DNA of 64,000 bases from Lentilitoribacter sp039986595 (lineage in GTDB: Bacteria; Pseudomonadota; Alphaproteobacteria; Rhizobiales; Rhizobiaceae): the NCBI GenBank assembly GCA_039986595.1, contig JBDWQJ010000011.1, positions 186,001 through 250,000 on the forward strand, written 5' to 3'. The notes below the pieces were generated by a model. It made no database searches and had not been told where the DNA came from. It saw only the letters and a list, made by a program, of their open reading frames with translations. Shown here in pieces: positions 9,698 to 17,042 of the stretch. The translations under genes and the position numbers were made by a program. Every line of letters starts with the position of its first letter. Positions within the stretch are counted from its first letter, which is position 1.

Positions 9698-10026
9698 TTT
9701 GCAGCTCCTTTTCGCAGTGCAACTCGCCCCCAGACCAACTTTAACTTAGCATAATCAGCATAAACTAACAATTAAACTCAACATCTCAGATCTAAACGAT
9801 CATTTATCGTCAATCATATCAATGTGATAATTGTGTTATCAAAAATTGCATCCAAATCATTAACTGATCACACAAACGCCCCAATCACTTGTTGATGTGA
9901 CTACTGATAGAATCTATAAAAAAATCGATATTTTTTACATCCAACACAAAATTTATGACGTATAACGGTTTTATAAGTAATAATTACACAAGACTATTTC
10001 GCCCACCACAATTTGGAGATCGCATC
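9698..10026. promoter_or_regulatory. 329-base divergent intergenic region with a TGATAA-N5-TTATCA palindrome
   Basis: The region separates the beta-trefoil gene from the exported hydrolase. It is AT-rich and holds a perfect inverted repeat TGATAA/TTATCA at 9825-9841, with similar TGAT/ATCA half-sites nearby (GATCATTTATCG, AACTGATCACAC). This suggests a dimeric repressor or activator, but no regulator gene is adjacent. No further small gene was seen. Confidence 0.35.
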
Positions 10027-10986
10027 ATGACAGTAAATATCAAATTCCCCCGCCGCCAATTGCTTTTAGGTGCCGCAGCACTGCCGCTTGCAGGAAGTGC
10101 CGCAACCATCATGACATCTAGTGCACAAGCTGCAGGACATTCCGCTGCGAAAGCGAATGTGCCTTATTCGCACTATAAAGTCGGCGACTTCATCGTCACG
10201 ACATTGCTTGCAGGCTCTTCAAACGCCTCTGAGCCGCAAAAAACATTTGGCATGAATGTATCAGCAGATGAATTTAATTCCGTATCAGCTGATAATTTGA
10301 TTGCAAGTGATGCATTCAAAGCGTTCTTCACACCAACTGTTGTCGACACAGGGTCTGAAGTTGTGCTGTTTGACACAGGCTTAGGCGGCGACACCCCAGG
10401 TGTTGTAACCGCATTAGAAGGTGCTGGATACGCACCATCAGACATAACAATTCTTGTGCTAACCCACATGCATCCAGACCATATCGGTGGCTTGATGATG
10501 GGCGGAAAACCAACATTCCCGAATGCAAAAATCTTTACAGGTTCTGTTGAATATAATTTCTGGTCAAAAATGGATGCTGGCAATCGCGTGGGTGATATGG
10601 TTGCGAAAATGGTGACACCGATGGCTGACAAAATTACTTTCCTTGATGATGGTGGTTCTGTCACATCAGGCATTACCGCAATGGAAGCCTTTGGTCATAC
10701 ACCAGGACATATGACATACATGCTTGAAAGCAATGGTCAGCAACTGTTGATCGCAGCAGACTTTGCCAACCATTATGTTTGGTCATTGGCAAAGCCTGAT
10801 TGGGAAGTTCGTTTTGATGCGGATAAAGCAGCAGCTGCTGCAACTCGTCGCAAAGTACTTGGCATGCTGGCCTCTGAGAAAATCCCGTTCATTGGTTATC
10901 ACATGCCATTCCCTGCTGTGGGTTATGTTGTGGCACAGGGCGATGGTTTCCACTATGCACCTGAGACTTACCAATTGGCTTTGTAA
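10027..10986 (+). CDS. Tat-exported metallo-beta-lactamase-fold hydrolase
   Basis: The 319-residue protein starts with a twin-arginine signal (FPRRQLLLGAAALPLAGSA, cleaved near AQA). The metal site is HMHPDH at residues 147-152, with a further His at 224 in GHTPGH, the two-metal MBL fold. Export by Tat suggests a metal cofactor loaded in the cytoplasm and a periplasmic role such as lactone or ester hydrolysis. The substrate is not evident. ATG 10027 has GGAG 8 bases upstream and fits the signal peptide better than an upstream ATG at 9955. Confidence 0.9.
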   Translation: MTVNIKFPRRQLLLGAAALPLAGSAATIMTSSAQAAGHSAAKANVPYSHYKVGDFIVTTLLAGSSNASEPQKTFGMNVSADEFNSVSADNLIASDAFKAFFTPTVVDTGSEVVLFDTGLGGDTPGVVTALEGAGYAPSDITILVLTHMHPDHIGGLMMGGKPTFPNAKIFTGSVEYNFWSKMDAGNRVGDMVAKMVTPMADKITFLDDGGSVTSGITAMEAFGHTPGHMTYMLESNGQQLLIAADFANHYVWSLAKPDWEVRFDADKAAAAATRRKVLGMLASEKIPFIGYHMPFPAVGYVVAQGDGFHYAPETYQLAL

Positions 10987-11012
10987 GACACTCGTAAAAT
11001 TACAACGAGATC

Positions 11013-11042
11013 GCGCGGTATGGGCACATATCGCGCTTTTTT
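11013..11042 (+). terminator. Intrinsic terminator of the MBL hydrolase gene
   Basis: GCGCGGTAT and ATATCGCGC (one G-U pair) form a 9-base-pair stem around GGGCAC and are followed by six T residues. Confidence 0.85.
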
Positions 11043-11048
11043 GTGTCT

Positions 11049-11321
11049 TTATAAAAAGCTGGTCGCAATTACCAATATTTCTAAGAACAACAATACGATG
11101 ATGATTAATAACAAGCGTAATCTCAAAACCATTTTTCGCGCAGGTTTATCATCTTCATCAACATGCTTTGCAATCGCTGAGGTTAAAATATTTGCATAAC
11201 CTACAGGCCTATCAGAGGAGCTTTTCTGTACAGAGCGTTCGATTGCAGCACTTAACTTGAGCGCCATTGCTAAAAAGATCAAAATAGCAAATGCTAATAG
11301 TGTTACGAGTACAGGTACCAT
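11049..11321 (-). CDS. Small two-helix membrane protein of unknown function
   Basis: The 90-residue protein has hydrophobic segments at both ends (PVLVTLLAFAILIFLAMAL and LLLIIIVLLFLEILVIATS) flanking a charged middle of about 45 residues. It begins at an ATG preceded by AGGTG. It is convergent with the upstream hydrolase and divergent from the HigA-like gene. I do not recognise the family, but codon use and membrane pattern support a real gene. Confidence 0.6.
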   Translation of the reverse strand: MVPVLVTLLAFAILIFLAMALKLSAAIERSVQKSSSDRPVGYANILTSAIAKHVDEDDKPARKMVLRLRLLLIIIVLLFLEILVIATSFL

Positions 11322-11441
11322 ATATTCACCTTTTTACATCTCATTGCCAATTTCAAAGATGAAATAAACACCAGCAACCGCTTGAGGACAAGTCTAAACA
11401 CGGTTAAAAAGAAGTTGAAAAAACGCGCCGGGACTACATCA

Positions 11442-11804
11442 ATGCCAAGCTTTAAATCAAAAATATCGACCAGTGACGCGCCCCAACACCCAGGTGAGAT
11501 TATCCAAAAGGCGATGAAAGATAACAACCTGCACGTCCTGCAATTTTCCAAAATCATTGGCATGTCAAAATTCTACATCAATGATCTAATTGATGGCAAA
11601 GAAAGCATCAATCGCGCAAGCGCCGGGAAATTCGGCAGATATTTCAAAAATGGTTCTGGTGCATGGCTTACAATGCAAAAACTGCATGATGATTGGGTGG
11701 CAAATGGCGGTGAAACTATCCCTGAACTGGTGGTTGATCCTAAGCCAGAAACACCTGAAGAGCCACCTCGCCTTTCCCGTTCACGCGGCATGAAATCTCA
11801 TTAA
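11442..11804 (+). CDS. HigA-like XRE antitoxin / regulator without partner
   Basis: The protein (120 residues from ATG 11442) has the HigA/VapI-type helix-turn-helix: HPGEIIQKAMKDNNL, FSKIIGMSKFYINDLIDGK and the typical WLTMQKLHDDW segment. HigA neutralises HigB and represses their shared promoter. No HigB-like ORF flanks it here, so it is either an orphan antitoxin or a free regulator. The proline-rich, charged tail (PKPETPEEPPR) is unusual for HigA. A TTG at 11382 would add 20 basic residues. Confidence 0.75.
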   Translation: MPSFKSKISTSDAPQHPGEIIQKAMKDNNLHVLQFSKIIGMSKFYINDLIDGKESINRASAGKFGRYFKNGSGAWLTMQKLHDDWVANGGETIPELVVDPKPETPEEPPRLSRSRGMKSH

Positions 11805-11844
11805 TTTTTAGATGAATGAAACACCTCAGAATTAGATTCCGCTT

Positions 11845-11865
11845 TGCCCGTTAGGGCATTGTTTT
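11845..11865 (+). terminator. Probable intrinsic terminator after the HigA-like gene
   Basis: TGCCC-GTTA-GGGCA forms a short GC-rich hairpin followed by TTGTTTT. Confidence 0.6.
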
Positions 11866-11897
11866 ATGGAAGCAATTCCAGTTAAAACCTGATCACC

Positions 11898-12914
11898 CTA
11901 CTGATTTAGTTTTCTATATTCATTGGGCGACATGCCGTGGATACGTTGAAACTCTCGATAAAAATTTGAACGCGTTAAAAAGCCGGACTGTTCGGCGACT
12001 TTGATCACGCTGTCTTTGCCGCCGATGAGAATTTGCGCGGCATGTGCCACCCGATAGGTGTTGACATATTGCGATACATTCATTGCCTTGGTGCGATTGA
12101 TGGTGCTTGATACATCACGTGCAGGTACATGAAGCCGCTTTGCAATGCGTTGGACTGATAAGTAAGGATCGAGAAACATCTCTTCATCGATCATCATAGT
12201 ATCAAATCGCTGCTGAATTGTCTCATCTTGAGATGTTAAAGCAACTTGTTTGTCTCCAGCAGATTTAGAGCGCGTCACAATGGAAGGCAGTGCTATTAAG
12301 GCTGCAATAAGCAAGATAATTAACGGCACTGAGCCATATGATATAAGCTGCGGGACGTGTAGCCCTTTGTTCAAAATAAAATCAAGCGCAATAATAGTAT
12401 CCATCACTAACACAAAGGCCAGAAGCATAAGGCCACGCAGCATCCAGTTTGAAAGGCTTTGCGTGGTATCAACACGGACAAAGCTCAGCGCATCGGGCCC
12501 CTTTCGCCAGAGCCTAAACAGTAAAAATGCGTATATAAGATAACTTCCACCAATGACCCAATCTAATTCGTGCATTTGAACTTTAAAAAGCCAAAACCCT
12601 GCGAGAATTAAGATCGGTGCTAACAGGTGAAACGCTATCATCCGAGCGAAGTTTTTTGTATCCACTGTTGCAGCATAAAACCCAAGAAAAATCATAGGGC
12701 CCAACAGTAAGGGCAGCATGCGTTGTAACCAGATAAAATCTTCAATGGCATAACCAAACCGCAAAGCGACCAGAAAGGCTTCAATGGCGCACAAGATAAA
12801 CAGCCACGCAAATGTGTTTGATACACGCTTTATGCCCAGATTAAGTCGCCACACAAAGATGGCAATCATGCAACACAAAAGCGCTGTTAGCACGGGCAAA
12901 GGGAAGTTTATCAA
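11898..12914 (-). CDS. Membrane-anchored AraC-family transcriptional regulator
   Basis: The first 210 residues of this 338-residue protein contain about seven hydrophobic segments. The last 100 form an AraC DNA-binding domain with two helix-turn-helices (LSVQRIAKRLHVPARDVSS and SVIKVAEQSGFLTRSNFYREFQ, ending GMSPNEYRKLN). Such membrane AraC proteins are thought to sense envelope or external signals. It faces the secreted hydrolase at 13049, and the gap carries CTGTCCT repeats, so that hydrolase is its likely target. Confidence 0.9.
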   Translation of the reverse strand: MINFPLPVLTALLCCMIAIFVWRLNLGIKRVSNTFAWLFILCAIEAFLVALRFGYAIEDFIWLQRMLPLLLGPMIFLGFYAATVDTKNFARMIAFHLLAPILILAGFWLFKVQMHELDWVIGGSYLIYAFLLFRLWRKGPDALSFVRVDTTQSLSNWMLRGLMLLAFVLVMDTIIALDFILNKGLHVPQLISYGSVPLIILLIAALIALPSIVTRSKSAGDKQVALTSQDETIQQRFDTMMIDEEMFLDPYLSVQRIAKRLHVPARDVSSTINRTKAMNVSQYVNTYRVAHAAQILIGGKDSVIKVAEQSGFLTRSNFYREFQRIHGMSPNEYRKLNQ

Positions 12915-12921
12915 AGTGGAT

Positions 12922-12968
12922 CTGTCCTCTTTTTGTCGGGAACTGTCCTTGATCAGGATCGAGGACAG
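12922..12968. promoter_or_regulatory. CTGTCCT repeats, candidate AraC operator
   Basis: CTGTCCT occurs at 12922-12928 and again at 12943-12949, exactly 21 bases apart (two helical turns). The inverse AGGACAG lies at 12962-12968. Direct repeats at this spacing are typical of AraC-family sites. The cluster sits between the divergent AraC and hydrolase genes. Confidence 0.6.
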
Positions 12969-13048
12969 CTATAGTGCGCTGAACCTATTGTGACAAGATC
13001 AAAGCTGATGCATCCAAGTGGTCACACAACCACATAAAGGAGCATGTG

Positions 13049-14074
13049 ATGAAACACATTTTGATACTACTTATGTCAATTTTGGCATTTACGACTACAA
13101 GTCATGGCGCTGATCCTCATGCAGCTGGAATGCGCGCTATTTCCGTTAAAGACCCTAATGGGCAGCGCAATCTCGATGGATTTTTATGGCATCCGACGGC
13201 GTTTGATCAGCCAAGTGAACTAGACTTTGAGAGCAAAGTTTGGGTGGGTACGCCTGTCATAAAAGACGCAGGTATTGCAACGGGTAAGTACCCGCTCATC
13301 GTTTTGTCGCATGGCATGTTTGGCAATGCTTATAATCAGGCTTGGCTTGCATCAGCATTGGCGCAAAAAGGCTATATAGTTGCAGCGATAAATCACCCTG
13401 GCACATCAACATGGTTACGCGATGAAGACCAACGTAGGGAGCTATGGAAACGGCAGCAAGACATTTCACGCCTCATTGATTATTTAACCTCAACAATTGA
13501 ATACTCAGTACATATTAACCCATCTAAAATCTACATGGCTGGTCATTCGCTGGGTGGATTTACCGCAGCGCTTTTAGCTGGTGCTAGATATGATGCTTTG
13601 AAATTTGACGCGTTCTGCGCAGAAATACCAGATGAACTTGTTTGCGGAGTTCTAAAGGGTTGGGATGTTGCAAAAACGGCAGAAGATCGGAAACAAATGC
13701 AGGCAGATTTGTCCGATAACAGAATAAAAGCTTTTGCATTATTCGACCTAGGCGGCACGCAAAGTTTTTCAACACAAAGCTTATCGCAAATCAATCGACC
13801 TATGCTGATCTTTGGTGCCCCCGTCATGAATTCAGGTTTAACGTTGGATATTGAATCACGCTCTTTGGTGAAAGCACTTCCAAAGCAAAATGTTACATAT
13901 ATCGAGCATGCCACAATGTCTCATTTTGACTTCTTTGGACTATGCAAATCTGGCGGGTACGAGCTACTCAAAAACGAAGAACCTGGCGATGAAATCATCT
14001 GTCAAGGTGGTGGCGACCAACGGGCCCAGAAGCACAAAATGATTATAGAAAACGTGCTTAAAACGTTTCAGTAG
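13049..14074 (+). CDS. Secreted alpha/beta hydrolase (dienelactone hydrolase-like)
   Basis: The 341-residue protein has a Sec signal peptide (ILILLMSILAFTTTSHG, cleavage near residue 20). The nucleophile elbow GHSLGG has Ser167, VLSHGMFGN supplies the oxyanion region, and MSHFDFF carries the likely catalytic His near 290. It resembles periplasmic hydrolases acting on esters or lactones. ATG 13049 is preferred because AGGAG lies 6 bases upstream; a GTG sits directly before it. Regulation by the facing AraC gene is inferred from the repeats in between. Confidence 0.88.
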   Translation: MKHILILLMSILAFTTTSHGADPHAAGMRAISVKDPNGQRNLDGFLWHPTAFDQPSELDFESKVWVGTPVIKDAGIATGKYPLIVLSHGMFGNAYNQAWLASALAQKGYIVAAINHPGTSTWLRDEDQRRELWKRQQDISRLIDYLTSTIEYSVHINPSKIYMAGHSLGGFTAALLAGARYDALKFDAFCAEIPDELVCGVLKGWDVAKTAEDRKQMQADLSDNRIKAFALFDLGGTQSFSTQSLSQINRPMLIFGAPVMNSGLTLDIESRSLVKALPKQNVTYIEHATMSHFDFFGLCKSGGYELLKNEEPGDEIICQGGGDQRAQKHKMIIENVLKTFQ

Positions 14075-14083
14075 AATGAGTTG

Positions 14084-14110
14084 AAAGGGCTGGTTATAAA
14101 CCGGCCCTTT
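14084..14110 (+). terminator. Hairpin terminator candidate after the secreted hydrolase
   Basis: AAAGGGCTGGTT pairs with AACCGGCCCTTT (12 base pairs with one G-U) around an ATA loop. The downstream U-tract is poor, so termination efficiency is uncertain. Confidence 0.6.
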
Positions 14111-14201
14111 GCTTACTTATTTCAAATTTAGACATTGACTTTAAACATCTCACATGTTCATGCTATGTTCTAATTCATAATTACCTTTATGAGAGAAAAA
14201 T

Positions 14202-14615
14202 ATGATCAAAGGAAGTTGTTTATGTGGTGCTGTAAAATTTGAAATTTCGGGCACACCATCCTCGTTAAGTTATTGTCACTGCTCGCGTTGTCGAAAAGCT
14301 GCGGGTGTTTTTTCCGCGGTACTCATTGGCAATGCTGACGACCTGACCGTGATCAGCGGTCAAGATCATATAAAAACAGCCCCTCTTCCGGTTAAAACGC
14401 CATCGGGTCTTAAGCTCGAGCGTAAGTTTTGCAAAGCTTGCGGTACATCACTTGGTGATATGAAGTCAGGCGATATGTATGTGGTAGCTGCGTCTGCATT
14501 AGATGATGACCCAGGCATAAAACCTTCACTTCATATCCATACTAAGTCCAAACCCGATTGGTATGAAATAGATGATAATTTACAAAAGTTTGATGGTGAC
14601 TATATAGCGGATTAA
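14202..14615 (+). CDS. GFA / CENP-V family zinc-binding protein
   Basis: The 137-residue protein has the GFA zinc-ligand pattern: CLCGAV at residue 5, CHCSRC at about 26 and CKACG at about 82. The family is named for glutathione-dependent formaldehyde activation, but most members are uncharacterised, so only the fold and zinc binding are secure. It appears monocistronic, between the hydrolase terminator and a convergent DUF6456-like gene. Confidence 0.9.
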   Translation: MIKGSCLCGAVKFEISGTPSSLSYCHCSRCRKAAGVFSAVLIGNADDLTVISGQDHIKTAPLPVKTPSGLKLERKFCKACGTSLGDMKSGDMYVVAASALDDDPGIKPSLHIHTKSKPDWYEIDDNLQKFDGDYIAD

Positions 14616-14647
14616 TTTATCCACATTTTCACCCTAAAGAAGAGGAT

Positions 14648-15292
14648 TTACGAACGCCCCTCAAAACCCCAGTGCTTTGCCAAAACGCTTAAATCTTCGC
14701 GCAAAATTGTCATTTGTTTTGAAATAGATTTTGAGCTTTTAAGACCCAAAACCGAACAACAATAGCTTGTGACAGACAACCCTTCGCCAGCGATCTTTTT
14801 AATACGTGTGACGGCTTCATCTCTACATCGTATATTATGCCCAAATTTCAACAACGCATGATTGGCATTTCTTATTATATCCTGAGCGTTGATCTGCTTC
14901 TCTGTTATTGTCAGGGGAGCAGATGCACAGTCAACACGCTGTCGCGAATAATCAATACCTTGTCCTGTTTGCCCCAAACAAACCATATAGGCGCCCATAT
15001 ATTTATGCCCAGCTAAAAACTGCGCTTCATCGATGCGTTTTCGGTTGAGCAGTTCGAGCAATGGATTATCTGAGCTGCGTTGAACAACGCGTATTTTAGG
15101 TGTCTGCAGCGTTTGCTTTTCTAATTGGTTCGTCTTTTGCGCATAAGGATCATCAACATGGGAAAGAACAAATCCATGGGTGCCTTTTGGCAGTTTTTTT
15201 GCACTAGGTTTGAGCTTTACGGAAGGAGGAGTTGGTGGTGTATAGGTGCCTTGCATTTGTGTTCGCAATGTTCGCTCCATTTTTATTCCCAA
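14648..15292 (-). CDS. DUF6456-like regulatory protein (phage/GTA-control type)
   Basis: The 214-residue protein has a disordered, proline-rich first 70 residues. Its C-terminal domain of about 140 residues matches the DUF6456 pattern as I remember it (LLNRKRIDEAQFLAGHKY, then YCCSVLGLKSSKSISKQM and DLSVLAKHWGF). Related domains occur in alphaproteobacterial phages and in the GTA activators GafA/GafZ. Together with the GcrA-like and S24-repressor neighbours it suggests a prophage-derived control module. The assignment is by pattern, not by search. Confidence 0.55.
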   Translation of the reverse strand: MGIKMERTLRTQMQGTYTPPTPPSVKLKPSAKKLPKGTHGFVLSHVDDPYAQKTNQLEKQTLQTPKIRVVQRSSDNPLLELLNRKRIDEAQFLAGHKYMGAYMVCLGQTGQGIDYSRQRVDCASAPLTITEKQINAQDIIRNANHALLKFGHNIRCRDEAVTRIKKIAGEGLSVTSYCCSVLGLKSSKSISKQMTILREDLSVLAKHWGFEGRS

Positions 15293-15328
15293 TCGTTTTT
15301 TGTGATCATCTTTAAGATTATTGATGGG

Positions 15329-15484
15329 TTATATGACAGCCTGACAGCTGGTAATTGTTCGAAATTTTGAAACACTTTTTAGCATGTCACTTATCCGTTC
15401 ACATTCACGTTTGTTGGCGAAATGAAACTGATCTTTCGCCGTTTCCATTGGACTGATGAAAATCAAAATAACGAGGATATACAT
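15329..15484 (-). CDS. Small exported protein, 51 residues
   Basis: This short frame lies between the GcrA-like and DUF6456-like genes. It starts MYILVILIFISPMETAKDQF, with a hydrophobic N-terminus like a signal peptide or anchor, and continues into a charged part with two Cys residues (RECERISDML and TSCQAV). The composition looks like a genuine small secreted protein and it fills an otherwise empty gap. The ribosome site is weak (GCGAG), so existence is uncertain. Confidence 0.4.
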   Translation of the reverse strand: MYILVILIFISPMETAKDQFHFANKRECERISDMLKSVSKFRTITSCQAVI

Positions 15485-15532
15485 AGATTTACTCGCTTTC
15501 ATTGATGAATTGAATCAAATTCCAAACCTTTT

Positions 15533-16081
15533 TCATTTCGCTACGATCCGGTGCGCACTCATCTCATAATGGTAAGCACAATGGCTGGAACGGCGATCAC
15601 CTTCGCGTTTTGATTTATCCATGACCTGAGCTGCACAACACATCATATTTGCCCCTGCTTCCTGATTGATATCATCCATGCACCATGAACAAGTACCCTG
15701 TTTAAGACGCATAAATTCAACAGATCGGTTGTTTGGCTTTTCAACAAGGATGGAAGGGAGTTTCCAATTTAACGTTGAAACGGGCCTTAATTTAGCGTTT
15801 GATTTAAGCTTTGCACTGTTTTTATCGCGGCATGTTTGGCGCTTCAGATTAAGTTTATCGCATTGAATTGCACCCTTTTCTTGTGCTTTGCTTGAAGTGT
15901 CAGTTGCTATCGTTTTTGGGGGCAAATCGCGCGGTCGCAGCTTACGCAAGCGATGGATGCGCCCTGAAATCATCGCTTTACTCAATCCAAGTTTATCTGC
16001 GATTTGTTTGTAGGTTTGATCGCCTTTTAATCCATTGATTAAAATCGCATCCTGCGCCTTGGTCCATGTGGTGACCCCCAT
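15533..16081 (-). CDS. GcrA-like DNA-binding protein
   Basis: The N-terminus (TWTKAQDAILINGL, then YKQIADKLGLSKAMISGRIHRLRKL) resembles the GcrA helix-turn-helix that contacts methylated GANTC sites and sigma-70. The C-terminus has a GcrA-like Cys/His group (CSWCMDD, MCCAA, HCAYHYEMSA). At 182 residues it has a long basic linker and probably is not the core cell-cycle GcrA but a phage-type paralog. The start at 16081 has AAGAGG 8 bases upstream; an upstream start at 16129 lacks one. It shares operators with the repressor at 16330. Confidence 0.7.
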   Translation of the reverse strand: MGVTTWTKAQDAILINGLKGDQTYKQIADKLGLSKAMISGRIHRLRKLRPRDLPPKTIATDTSSKAQEKGAIQCDKLNLKRQTCRDKNSAKLKSNAKLRPVSTLNWKLPSILVEKPNNRSVEFMRLKQGTCSWCMDDINQEAGANMMCCAAQVMDKSKREGDRRSSHCAYHYEMSAHRIVAK

Positions 16082-16161
16082 GCATTCAACCTCTTTGTAA
16101 TTAAATATGTCATGATGTTGGCGACCCATCTGACATATTCACTTGTTCATTTTTAGAGATA

Positions 16162-16275
16162 ATATACGTATATTTCTGCTGATTATGTTATATTACGTAT
16201 ATAATTTCTTTCATACGTTAACGTATATACGCATATACCTCATTTGACAAGGACGAATATTCGTATATGTATAAA
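16162..16275. promoter_or_regulatory. Operator cluster between the GcrA-like and repressor genes
   Basis: The divergent region is crowded with TACGTA-type palindromes: ATATACGTATAT (16162-16173), ATTACGTATATAA (about 16192-16204), ATACG-TTAA-CGTAT (16213-16226) and ACGAATATTCGT (about 16253-16264). A TTGACA at 16244-16249 followed by TATGTATAA makes a promoter for the repressor, with the last palindrome inside its spacer. This is the layout of a phage immunity region with autoregulation. Confidence 0.65.
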
Positions 16276-16329
16276 TTGATTAAATGAGTATCCGCGTATC
16301 AACAACATAAAAAAGAATGGAATACGTTC

Positions 16330-17037
16330 ATGGATTATCGGCAGTTATTGCGCATTATGCTCCAAGACACAAAGCAAGAAGATCTCGCAAAAGAACTGGG
16401 CACTACCCAGGCGACAATATCACGCTGGCTTACCGGTCAAGAGCCACGCGGGTCTGCACTTGAGCGCATCCGTGGATTGGCCCGCGCGCGTCGGCTGGCA
16501 GAAGATGCCACTATAGAGCAAAATCTCTCAGGCAGTAAGGGTCATGTATTTGAGGCACACCAAGCCAACACGCACAACACACCATCGAAAAGCATGCGCA
16601 CCTTGCTAGATACTGGCGACATTGCAAATCTCGCTCTTCACACTGGCATTGCGCAAAGTGGTGGACAATCAGTGAATAATGACGTTGCGATTGACGAAAA
16701 TACCTCAGACGGATTTTGGAGCTTTCCCAATCAAGTCAAAGCCGGGTGGCAAAACATTGAGCAGACATATGCAATGCAAGTCACGGGCGATTCCATGGAA
16801 CCAACCTTATCCAGCGGTTCGCATGTATTTATCGATACGAGCCATAAATACCCCTCCCCGCCGGATCTATATGCGGTAAATTATGGTCATGGTTTGACGA
16901 TCAAACGCGTTGAACTTTTGCCTGAAGATAAAATTCGGATCATCTCCGACAATGATCGCTATTCGGATTTTGAGTTTCACAAACAAGATGTTGAAGTATA
17001 CGGTCGCGTTGTTGCAAGCTTTCAATGGCGCGGGTAA
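16330..17037 (+). CDS. Phage-type repressor with HTH and S24 (LexA-like) domain
   Basis: The 235-residue protein has an N-terminal XRE/Cro-type helix-turn-helix (EDLAKELGTTQATISRWLTG, residues 17-36), a linker, and an S24 domain with the Ser nucleophile in VTGDSMEPTL (about residue 155) and the general-base Lys in GLTIKRVEL (about 195). Such C2-like repressors can self-cleave on RecA activation, though an Ala/Cys-Gly cleavage site is not obvious here. It is divergent from the GcrA-like gene over a multi-operator region, and a matching operator lies at 24694. Confidence 0.9.
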   Translation: MDYRQLLRIMLQDTKQEDLAKELGTTQATISRWLTGQEPRGSALERIRGLARARRLAEDATIEQNLSGSKGHVFEAHQANTHNTPSKSMRTLLDTGDIANLALHTGIAQSGGQSVNNDVAIDENTSDGFWSFPNQVKAGWQNIEQTYAMQVTGDSMEPTLSSGSHVFIDTSHKYPSPPDLYAVNYGHGLTIKRVELLPEDKIRIISDNDRYSDFEFHKQDVEVYGRVVASFQWRG

Positions 17038-17042
17038 TATGA

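Noticed and set aside
10173..10673. Long open frame antisense to the MBL hydrolase gene (166 codons)
   Set aside because: It lies fully inside a gene with intact metal motifs and signal peptide, has unnatural composition and no ribosome site.
16130..16329. LexA (SOS) boxes of the alphaproteobacterial GTTC-N7-GTTC type upstream of the S24 protein
   Set aside because: No GTTC-N7-GTTC was found; the repeats are TACGTA-type palindromes, so the protein is treated as a phage-type repressor, not LexA.
14648..17037. Complete prophage
   Set aside because: No integrase, terminase, capsid, tail, lysis genes or flanking direct repeats; MFS and GFA genes border the three regulators directly.
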